The notes beneath the pieces are model-generated. The model ran no database searches. It was given only the letters and a program-made list of their open reading frames with translations, and had not been told where the DNA came from. DNA of 64,000 bases from Asterias amurensis (taxonomy: Eukaryota > Echinodermata > Asteroidea > Forcipulatida > Asteriidae), in assembly GCF_032118995.1 (NCBI RefSeq), contig NC_092666.1:7328501-7392500 (forward strand), written 5' to 3'. Position 1 is the stretch's first letter; each line of letters starts with the position of its first letter. The translations under genes and the position numbers were made by a program. Shown here piece by piece: positions 21,561 through 30,813 of the stretch.

Positions 21561-21716
21561 GGGGTCCCTTGCTTAATTTTAGCATGGTTGTAAACTGTAG
21601 CAATGTTTAACAAAATTTCGCAAGAACACTTGGGCAGTAGAAACAAATTGTTGTCCTTTCACATGACTACATCTTTGTAAAATTTAACAACCATGCTACA
21701 ATTTAGCAATGGACCC
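21561..21716. mobile_element. Small MITE with imperfect inverted ends
   Basis: Left GGGGTCCCTTGCTTAATTTT then AGCATGGTTGT. The right end reads ACAACCATGCTACAATTTAG then CAATGGACCC, its imperfect reverse complement. About 156 bp, no ORF. Confidence 0.7.
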
Positions 21717-21860
21717 TTGCTAAAAGTGCTCTCGTGTGAATTAAGCTTTAAGTGTGATCTGTAAACTCGAATAATACTTCTTGTTTTACGAGTCGATATG
21801 GTGCTACCTAGGTGTCTGTAATTTTGGACATTCTCGTTTCTTGTTTCGTTTTTGTTTTAG

Positions 21861-22249
21861 TTAAAGGCAGTGGACACTAATGGTAATTTCTAAAGACTTC
21901 TCTTCACAGTTGGTGTATCTCAACATTATATGCATTAATTAACAAAGCTGTGAAAATTTGAGCTCAATCGGTCGCCGAAGTTGCGAGATAATAATGAAAA
22001 AGAAAACACCCTTGTCACAGGAAGTTGTGTGCTATCAGATGCTTGATTTCGAGACCTCAAATTCTAAATCTGAGGTCTCGAAATCAAATTCATGGAAAAT
22101 TACTTCTATTCCGAAAACTGCATTACTTCAGAGGGAGCCGTTTCTCACAATGTTTAATACTATCAACCTGTTCCCATTATTTGTCACCAAGTAAGCTTTT
22201 ATGCTAATAATTATTTTGAGTAATTACCAAAAGTGTCCACTGCCTTTAA
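21861..22249. repeat. TTAA-type palindromic element, GGCAGTGGACACT family (full copy)
   Basis: TTAAAGGCAGTGGACACTAA to AGTGTCCACTGCCTTTAA, with the central facing pair GATTTCGAGACCTC and GAGGTCTCGAAATC. Little divergence from the copy at 4685. Confidence 0.88.
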
Positions 22250-22317
22250 GCAACCAAAAAGTTATCTTAATATTTTTTGTTCACAAATAAAAATAAACAA
22301 ATAAATAAATAAACAAT

Positions 22318-22650
22318 AGGAGAGAGAGAGAAAAAACTAAGCTAAATAAATTTGGAAATAATTTAACAACAAAGAAGATTGGATACAAAGCAAAATATTG
22401 TAGAAGAGGGTTTTGATTTCATTCTTTGTCAAAGACCACTTACTATAAAAGCATTCAGTCTTTCTGAATAATTTCCAGGGTCTCCATAATTTGTCTTGAA
22501 AGATTGAGAGATTGGGTCAATTCTAAATCGGTATAAACGTATTGCTCGCGTAAGAAGATCAATTACATTTTAAACAAATCTTGTTTAAAAGCTCACGACA
22601 CTACTGGCAATTATTCAAAATAATTGTAAAAAAAATAACAACTTACTTTA
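22318..22650. repeat. Direct repeat flanking a LINE, copy 1
   Basis: AGAGAGAGAGAAAAAACTAA then GCTAAATAAATTTGG and onward to GGCAATTATTCAAAATAATT matches 23612-23945 with scattered differences. A minus-strand LINE tail and ORF lie between the two copies. Confidence 0.8.
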
Positions 22651-22733
22651 CCAAAAAGTTATCTTAATAGTTTTTTTTGCAAAACAACACTGAATACAAA
22701 AAAAACAATAAAAACAAATAAAAACAAATAAAC

Positions 22734-22773
<40 letters not shown>

Positions 22774-23655
22774 GCTAATTCTTATATAGCGCATTTCATA
22801 ACTGAAAGAAATACCAATGCGCTTAACAAAAAACAAAAGGCAAACAATAAAGCAACCAATAACAAAAAATACGCTAACAAAATGCAAACGAAAGGATTAA
22901 ACTGAACAGAAGGCAATAGAAAACAAATGGGATTTGAGCAGAGTTTTGAATTGTTCCATGCTCTGTGGAGAGCGGATGTAGCCAGGAAGAGAGTTCCAAA
23001 GTTGGGGGGCGGCACTAGAGAAAGTCCTTGAACCGAAGGATTTAGTTCGAACGGGTGGTATGGTGAGAAGATGTGATGATGAACGGAGTGGACGGGCTGG
23101 TACATAAGGAATGATGAGGTCAGACAGGTAGCTAGGGCATGTTCTATGGATTGCTTTAAACGTAGTGATGAGGAGCTTGTATTGAATTCTAAAAGAGATG
23201 GGAAGCCAGTGTAATTCTTTCAGAACCGGAGTGATGTGTTTGCGCTTAGTAGAACGTGAGACCAGACGGGCAGCGGAATTCTGGATACGTTGAAGTTTAG
23301 CTATGTCTTTTTGGGGAATGTCAAACAAGAGAGAGCTGCAGTTATCCAGAAGGGAGCTTACAAATGAGTGGACCAGAATCTCTGTAGTTTGCTTATCGAG
23401 AAGATGGCGCACTTTGCCGATTCTATAAAGTGCGAATGAGGCTTTGCGACATACTATGTTCAGATGCTGGCGTAGAGATAGATGGCTGTCTAGTGTCACC
23501 CCAAGATCCCTCACTGCACCACTACATGAGACCCGGGTCTCACCAATGTGTACAGGAGGTAATTCTTGAGATCTCTTCTTCTGTGAAGTAACATGGAGAA
23601 TTTCCGTCAATATGAGAGAAGAGAGACAGAAAGAAAATAAGCTAAATAAATTTGG
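22734..23655 (-). mobile_element. CR1/L2-like LINE, C-terminal third of ORF2, truncated
   Basis: The 280-codon minus-strand frame (23739-22897) contains GAVRDLGVTLDSHLSLRQHL, ASFALYRIGKVRHLLDKQTT, KLQRIQNSAARLVSRSTKR, LKELHWLPISFRIQYKLL, RTKSFGSRTFSSAAPQLWNS and LPGYIRSPQSMEQFKTLLKS. This is the hallmark of the region after the RT domain in CR1/L2-type LINEs. The RT core itself is absent, so the copy is 5'-truncated. The 3' end is an (AAT)n tract at 22734-22773 on the plus strand. The C-terminal frame is intact, suggesting moderate age. Confidence 0.88.
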
Positions 23656-23945
23656 AACTAATTTAACAACAACGACCACTTGGATACAAAGTAAAATATT
23701 GTAGGAGAGGGTTTGATTTGATTCCTTATCAAAGACCACTTACTATAAAAGCATTTAGTCTGATTAATTTCCAGTCTCTCCATAATTTGTCTTGAATGAT
23801 TGAGAGATTGGGTCAATTCTAAATCAGTATAAATGTATTGCTCGCCTAAGAAAATCAATTACTTTTTAAACAAATCTTGGTTAAAAGCTCACGGCACTAC
23901 TGGCAATTATTCAAAATAATTGTAAACAAAAATAACAACTTACTT
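23612..23945. repeat. Direct repeat flanking a LINE, copy 2
   Basis: Matches 22318-22650 (shared blocks: CCACTTACTATAAAAGCATT, TTGAGAGATTGGGTCAATTC, GTATTGCTCGC). Confidence 0.8.
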
Positions 23946-24133
23946 GGTAACGAGCAATGAAGTTGTCTTGAATTCAAGCATCTGAAAGCACACAACTTGT
24001 GCGACAAGGGTGTTGTTTCCTCCATTATTCTCTCGCAACATTGACGACAAAGAGTTCGAATTTTCACTGGTTTGTTACATGTATGTTATGCGTATGTTGA
24101 TAAACACCTACCAAACGTGTCAAGCGCCTTTAA
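23881..24133. repeat. Truncated TTAA-type element
   Basis: TTAAAAGCTCACGGCACTAC TGGCAATTATTC at the left and CCAAACGTGTCAAGCGCCTTTAA at the right, with CACACAACTTGTGCGACAAG inside. The middle is deleted. A related left arm is at 22587-22640. Confidence 0.65.
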
Positions 24134-24328
24134 ACAAATTGTAACCAAACATGATATTATATTCAGAAGATCAATATTAAGTTTTAATAAAAAGCTTGTT
24201 CTTACTTACTTTTTTCCAAAATTGAAAAACTTATGGCTAGTTGACACAATAAGTGCACCATATCCTCAATATTATGGTTAAAAATGGTTCAATCTGGATA
24301 AAAACATCATTAACCATGAACCTTATTG

Positions 24329-24467
24329 CCGTTTCTCACAATGTTTTATACAATCAACCTCTCCCCATTACTCGTCACAAAGATAGGTTTTATGCCAACA
24401 ATTATTTTGAGCATGGAGGTAGGATAAGAAATTTTGAGTAATTACCAATAGTGTCCACTGCCTTAAA
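24329..24467. repeat. TTAA-type element, right arm only
   Basis: GCCGTTTCTCACAATGTTTT then CCCCATTACTCGTCAC and ACCAATAGTGTCCACTGCCT. The left arm is missing. Confidence 0.7.
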
Positions 24468-24654
24468 GCAGCTACATACTGGGACCAATTTCGTAGGCAT
24501 GCAGGAATACAAAAAAACGTAAGCACATAAAAGTATTGCTTAGCAGAAACAGATTGTTAGCAAAAGAAGTTTGCATATTGTGGCTATCGTGGTATTTATG
24601 AGATTGGGTCCAGATCGGATCTCAGGTTCCAGATCCACCAAAGTAAGGTGCGCG

Positions 24655-24835
24655 ACATGAGGATTTTTACAGTTACACACAGATGTGTTTAATAACCTTG
24701 TAAACTAAGTACTTGTAAAATCACAGGCATATTACTCGGTGAGATTGGAACCCACGACCCTTGAAATTCTAGAGCAGTGTCATACCAACTAAACCACATA
24801 GATTGCCCGGTGGCTACACTAGAGGCAGTTCGGAT
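24655..24835 (-). mobile_element. tRNA-derived SINE, relative of 1000-1240
   Basis: Minus strand: ATGTGGTTTAGTTGGTATGA (A box) and GGTCGTGGGTTCCAATCTCA (B box), preceded by CTCTAGTGTAGCCACCGGGC, which parallels CCTCTAGCCATCGGGC in the SINE at 1000-1240. The body extends to about 24655 with the CACACAGATGTGTTTAATAA segment. Confidence 0.6.
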
Positions 24836-26135
24836 ATTATGTTTTAGCAGCGGGTACTGCGAACGATTTATTAATGTTAAATTTGCATCGGGGATAAAGA
24901 ATATTCATTTTGTTTTTTACCCACACACACCGACGTGTGTTAGCACTGTACATATGCCTACTCAGTACTCGGTACTCATATTTATTAAACCATCCTTCCA
25001 CCATGGTTAATCTTAAAACGAAATGGTGCATTGCCAACTGCTCATGAAAGCTGTGGGACATCTTAAAGTTTGTCCCGTTGTTATACAGAGAATCTTGCAT
25101 CATCCATTTATTCCAATAACAAGTCAAGGAAATAGTTGACATTCCTAGTTCAATGAAGCATAACCCTGTATAGAAGTGGCGCTAGAAAATTTAGGTCAGG
25201 CCGCTATACGCCATAGGATACATGTCAATACCTTACATTATAGTAAATCAGTACTATCGAGAAACGATGTATAAAAAAGTGGAGCCGACTGGGGTTTACA
25301 CTGACTTGCCATTCGAAACAGCATTATTTCGACTGAAAGCTCCAGTCGATCACAAACGCAACATCAAACGAGGCTGATGTAAGATTTAAAGAGCTTTGAG
25401 CGGGGAGAGGCACAACAGCTAACAATAGCGAGAAAATAGCACCGTTTTCATTTCTGCGGACAGTTGGAAATTCGGTTGGGAAAACTGATACAAGCAAATC
25501 TGGTCGGATAACCATCATCCAACGTCTCGAGAGATGGGAGAAAAACCAGCATTTCCTCAGAGGACAGACAGAGAGTTTTAGTATCAGAGGAGGCATCCAA
25601 GAAAGAATTGGAGCTAAGAAGACCGTAGATGCCAAGATGGCTACAGGACACTTTCTGCAAACTGTCATCTTTTACGAGGTAATGAAACTGATGTGTCGGT
25701 GTAATTGTTATGTCGCCCGATACAGAACCCTATTTGATGCCTATACGCAAAGCAAAGGCGAATAAAAGTTGAGTTTTGTTCGGTGGGAGGACTTAGCGTT
25801 GGCTGCAAGAATGCAACAGCGCGGTAATAGTTGCCATACCTATAGACCTGGCGGCCATATACTTTCGTATTATTAAATATAGTGTACGGATTTACAGTAC
25901 AAAGAGTCCTATACAGATCTACCATTCCTAGTTCATCGAAGCATTACCAGGTGTTTTTTTTAAAGCAAAGGAGGCGCTAGAAGATTACAGTTCAGCCCGT
26001 TATACGCCAAATAGTCTAGTCTTTAAAGGCCCCCCAAAAATGACTTGACCTGTAGACGAAATTGCAACACCACATCGAAAAAGTAGAAAAAAGCAAGCAG
26101 GTAAAATATGCATTGTTTGTGAAATTTCAAGTTGC
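24836..26135. other. Unassigned region with a spaced direct repeat
   Basis: ATTCCTAGTTCAATGAAGCA with TGGCGCTAGAAAATT and CGCTATACGCC (25141-25213) recurs as ATTCCTAGTTCATCGAAGCA with AGGCGCTAGAAGATT and CGTTATACGCC (25922-26010). An open plus-strand frame of about 95 codons spans roughly 25532-25764, with 114 codons on the minus strand over 25324-25668. I recognise neither. The paired repeats may bound a small insertion. Confidence 0.4.
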
Positions 26136-26576
26136 CATTTTGCCTCTAGGTACATTAATGTATGTATGTATCCCTGGTAGTAGTCAAAGTTATATCATTT
26201 TCACTTCAAATTTTGAAATCAATTTTGAAACAACCCAAAACAATGTATCACGTAGAAAAAAAGGAACCACGAAACATAGTCATAACTGCATGAATTCAAA
26301 ATTGTCTGTTTTCGCCTGTTTTTCACTATGTGTATGTGTGTACACGCCCTGATAGTTCCACAATAATTGATATCTTGTCATATGTCTCTTGAAACAAGGT
26401 AACCCTCCCGAATAATGTATCAACCATATTCGAGGTATCACAAATGCAAATACATTTTAATTGAATTTGTACATTTAGAGTTACGCGCGTATTATGCACT
26501 AACAAGTAATGCAATAATGACTGCGTCTTTAAATTATGTTTGACGTCTTGGACTTAGCACCCTAGGTTGAAAATGT

Positions 26577-26944
26577 TAAAGGAACACGTTGCCTTGGATC
26601 GGTCGAGTTGGTCTTTGAAAAGCGTCCTGTAACCGCTTGTTATGGTTAGAAAGATGTTGTAAAAGTAGAATACAATGATCTACACAAATATGCCTCAAAA
26701 TTGAGTGGTTTTCGTTTTACCTCGTCGATAAACACGGTCGGCCATTTATGGGAGTCAAAACTTTGACTCCCATAAATAGTCGACCGAGTTAGTTCACGAC
26801 GTAAAATGAAAACCGTGCAATTTTGAGTGATACTTGTGTGGATCATTATATTCTACTTTTAAAACATCTTTCTAACCATATGCAAACGGTTTCAAACGCT
26901 GTTCATAGACCAACTCGTCCGATCTAAGGCAACGTGTTCCTTTA
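26577..26944. mobile_element. TTAA-flanked foldback MITE, AGGAACACG family, second copy
   Basis: TTAAAGGAACACGTTGCC to GGCAACGTGTTCCTTTAA with near-complete arm pairing through TTTATGGGAGTCAAAACTTT. Diverged from the copy at 4217. Confidence 0.85.
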
Positions 26945-27510
26945 ATGAGGTTCCAAACTTTACAAATTTTTTATCCCTAGCCCTGTCATGGGGGTTCCAG
27001 TATAATTTAATTAAATTTTTTTAATTAAGATTACGTGCGTAACAAGCCCCTACAAATGCTTGCAATAATGAGTGCACCTTTTTAAGGCCTGACCACACAA
27101 GGTCAGTAGATGTTAGGGAGGTTGACAGCCTTACCTAGTGGTGCCCAGTCTAAGGTGTCCAGCATAATTTAAAGCGCAAGTGACATAATTATTTCAATAA
27201 CATTTAGTGCATTGTAATACGTGACGTAATACTTATTAAACTAAGTTCAGTCCCAAAAAATACTTAAACCCCCATAACCCTGCTAGAGATAATACTTTTG
27301 CAACCCCTCTCTAATATCTTCCGTTCCAGTGGTGACCGGTCCAAGGCGACAGACATAAATTAAAGCAGTCTCGATTTCTTGTTAGGCATTAAACGCAAGT
27401 AACTTAAATTAAACAAATTTAGTTTCACTTTATTGTCACCTTAGATGCTTTATTTGGTAGGGTTAGTTTCAAGAGACAATTGCATGCAAATTCAGTGTGA
27501 CAGTGATATC

Positions 27511-27692
27511 AATAGACCGATCCAGAAGGCACCGCTCACGACGCACGTGTGATCAAGAACACGTGGGGCTCTCCAATGCTTTTCTGCAGAACTCTGCCGC
27601 GCGCACCAAGATACGCGCACACATGTCGGACCTTCGTTGCTTTGTGATTGGTCAATACGCAGTTGGGCGGAGCTTAGTGAATCGGTCTATTA
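27511..27692. mobile_element. Small MITE, AATAGACCGAT family
   Basis: AATAGACCGATCC at the left and GAATCGGTCTATT at the right form 13 bp inverted ends. The interior is GC-rich (CACGTGTGATCAAGAACACG, GGCGGAGCTTAG). About 180 bp. Confidence 0.7.
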
Positions 27693-27931
27693 AACAACTA
27701 TCAGGGCGTGTGCACACATAAACTAGTGGAAATAACAGGCGAAAACGGCAATTTGAACTTGTGCAAGTTTCCAATATTTCTAAACTTGTATACATTTTCT
27801 ATGCTTTGTATTTTTAAGTTTCAAGAAACGTTTGCATTAAAATTTGAGGTGAAAGTTTTCTTAATTGTACTACTATCTGGGCCTAAGAATGTTCAAATAG
27901 AATTGAAAATATTGGCCAAAAGTAGGCGTCC

Positions 27932-30138
27932 TTTTTTGGCTTGCATCGCTTAGATCCAAGCCACAGACACAAAACAAAAACACTAAACTGTAGCCAATGA
28001 TTTACGCTTTCCGTTGGTGTATAGTATGTGCGAATCAAATAATGTATTGGATATTATATGGGCCTCCGTGTAGTGTCATTATTTGGAGAAAAACTTACTT
28101 TTTTAGCCTTTTTCTCCCTTAGGGTGAGGGGTAGCTTTTTCGCCGCCCGTGTTGCGCAGATTTATGCGTCAGACACGAAACAATTATAAACGTGTAGCCC
28201 TTGAATAGGGCTTTCCTCTGGTTTATAGTATGTGTGGATCAACAATATTCTTCGGGTTCAAAATAAGCTTTGTACTTTGAATTTCTCTCCAGAACGGCTA
28301 ATATTGACGTCCGGAAAACACTCTTCGTGCCAACCATTCGGAGTAGGCTTGCTCAAACACTTTTTGAGCACCACGGAGTTGATGTAGGGTCTCATCAAGT
28401 TGATTATCGGATGTGGTATTATTCAAGCCACACACAGGTACCCTGATTATTTCTCTAGCCTACCAAGTTCAGGAATAATGGTCAAGTTCACAGACTCTGA
28501 GCGAACTTGTATGCCAACCATTTTCGGCACCCCGTTGCCTGGCGTTTTCAAACTTGACCAAAATGGCCGAAAATGGCTCCCTCCTTTGTCGGCTTGCATC
28601 GCTTAGATCCAAGCCACAGACACAAACCAAAGACATGAAACTGTAGCCCATGATTAGCGCGACCGTTGGTGTATAGTATGTGCGAATTGTATAATGTCTT
28701 GGATATGATATGGGCCTCCGTGTAGTGTCATTATTTGGAGAAAAACTTACTTTTTTTAGCCTTTTTCTCCCTTAGGGTGAGGGTTAGCTTTTTCGCCGCC
28801 CTTGTTGCGCAGATTTATGCGTCAGACACGAAACAATTATAAACGTGTAGCCCTTGAATAGGGCTTTCCTCTGGTGTATATTATGTGTGGATCAACAATA
28901 TTTTTCGGGTTCAAAATAACCTTTGTACTTTGAATTTCTCTCCAGAGTGGCTAATATTGACGTCCGGAAAACACTCTTCGTGCCAACCATTCGGAGTAGG
29001 CTTGCTCAAACGTTTTTTAGAGCACCACGGAGTTGATGGAGGGTCTCCGCAAGTTGATTATCGGATGCGGTATTATTCAAGCCAAACACAGGTACCCTGA
29101 TTATTTCTCTAGCCTACCAAGTTCAGGAACAATGGTCAAGTTCACAGACTCTGAGCGAACTTGTATGCCAACCATTTTCGGCACCCCGTTGCCTGGCATT
29201 TTCAAACTTGCCCAAAATGGCCGAAAATGGCTCCCTCTTTTGTCGGCTTGCATCGCTTAGATCCAAGCCACAGACACAAAACAAAAACATGAAACTGTAA
29301 CCCATGATTTACGCTTTCCGTTGGTGTATCGTATGTGCGAATCCAATAATGTATTGGATATGATATGGGCCTCCGTGTAGTGTCATTATTTGGAGAAAAA
29401 CTTACTTTTTTAGCCTTTTTCTCCCTTAGGGTGAGGGGTAGCTTTTTCGCCGCCCTTGTTGCGCAGATTTATGTGTCAGACACGAAACAATTATAAACGT
29501 GTAGCCCTTGAATGGGGCTTTCCTCTGGTTTATAGTATGTGTGGATCAACAATATTCTTTGGGTTCAAAATAAGCTTTGTACTTTGAATTTCTCTCCAGA
29601 ACGGCTAATATTGACGTCCGGAAAACACTCTTCGTGCCAACCATTCGGAGTAGGCTTGCTCAAACACTTTTTGAGCACCACGGAGTTGATGTAGGGTCTC
29701 ATCAAGTTGATTATCGGATGTGGTATTATTCAAGCCACACACAGGTACCCTGATTATTTCTCTAGCCTACCAAGTTCAGGAATAATGGTCAAGTTCACAG
29801 ACTCTGAGCGAACTTGTATGCCAACCATTTTCGGCACCCCGTTGCCTGGCGTTTTCAAACTTGACCAAAATGGCCGAAAATGGCTCCCTCCTTTGTCGGC
29901 TTGCATCGCTTAGATCCAAGCCACAGACACAAACCAAAAACATGAAACTGTAGCCCATGATTAGCGCTTTCCGTTGGTGTATAGTATGTGCGAATTCAAT
30001 AATGTCTTGGATACGATATGGACCTCCGTGTAGTGTCATTGTTTGAAGAAAAACGTACGTTTTGAGCCTTTTTCCCTTAGGGTAAGGAGTAGCTTTTTTG
30101 CTGCCCTTTTTGCGCAGGCCTTGAATAGGGATTTGGCA
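27932..30138. repeat. Tandem repeat, 653 bp period, about 3.3 copies
   Basis: The marker CTTGCATCGCTTAGATCC falls at 27940, 28593, 29247 and 29900, giving spacings of 653, 654 and 653. Units share TTTTTAGCCTTTTTCTCCC, GACGTCCGGAAAACACTC and TCACAGACTCTGAGCG. The fourth unit fades after about 30138. Open frames of 60-87 codons recur in each complete unit on both strands (for example 28400-28606 and 29707-29913), but no family was recognised. Confidence 0.93.
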
Positions 30139-30640
30139 AGGGGGTATTTTGGGTGCGTGGTTCTAGTCATGGTGCGAAAAAAAGAACTTTGCAAAAATCT
30201 GACGTAAAGTAAACGTCTTTGATTAATACTCGTTTTTATGCAAATCTTTAGTCTCGAGAATTTGGGAGCAATTCTGCCTAAAGTGAGCGCACTTTTGTGC
30301 TTTTGGAGGCTTATTAGTGAGTAATTATTTTTTTTACTTTCATTTCACGTCAGATTGTCTACTTTCCGGGGGGGAAATGCTAAAAAATCATCTTTTTTAG
30401 TAATTACAAATAGTGCCTTTAACAGCTTATGGAACTAGCCCATGGATGTATGACTTCTTACATCATTTCATAGCTGACCAATTATAACTCAGAAAGTAAA
30501 AGCCCGTGAAGATTCCATTGATCGCTACTGCTATAAGATCGTATTGATTAAGAAGAGCGCTTTTGTGATCCAATTTCTTTGTTATATTTGGTGTGGGGCT
30601 TGCATGCTCCTTGGCTAATTAGAATGTGAATAGCCCAGTT
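30139..30640. other. AT-rich sequence upstream of a candidate transcript
   Basis: No gene recognised. A fragment of a TTAA-type right end (TAATTACAAATAGTGCC) is at 30400-30418. Confidence 0.3.
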
Positions 30641-30802
30641 GTGAATAGTTCTTCTCAAGTAAGCACGTGATTGAGTGGAAATTTCTGCTACGAAACCTGC
30701 ACACAGCACGGTTGAGTGACTCGTCAATATGTCGCGGTTGGAAGTGCTTGTTGGTGGATCTGTGTGCTGTGCTGTTTTGCTTTGCTTTGCTGTGCTATGT
30801 TT
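30641..30802 (+). ncRNA. Candidate first exon of a spliced transcript
   Basis: A GTGAGT donor, close to consensus, lies at 30803-30808 immediately before the 12 bp minisatellite. Upstream sequence is free of repeats. The start of the exon is a guess. ATG codons at 30716 and 30729 run into the minisatellite only if this donor is not used. Candidate partner exons are at 36212 and 36608. Confidence 0.2.
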
Positions 30803-30813
30803 TGTGAGTACTG

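Larger units (their letters stand above)
26140..27900. mobile_element. Inverted-repeat element with about 220 bp arms, holding nested MITEs
   Basis: The left arm (about 26140-26360) includes ATTTTCACTTCAAATTTTGA, CTGTTTTCGCCTGTT and TACACGCCCTGATAGTT. The right arm (about 27697-27900) holds their complements AACTATCAGGGCGTGTGCAC, AACAGGCGAAAACGG and AAAATTTGAGGTGAAAG. No transposase ORF is seen inside. The interior contains the foldback MITE at 26577 and a small MITE at 27511 right beside the right arm. It is best read as a non-autonomous DNA element (inference). Confidence 0.6.

Noticed and set aside
25324-25668. 114-codon minus-strand ORF and the overlapping plus-strand frame
   Set aside because: No recognisable domain, no splice context, and both strands are open, so coding cannot be supported.
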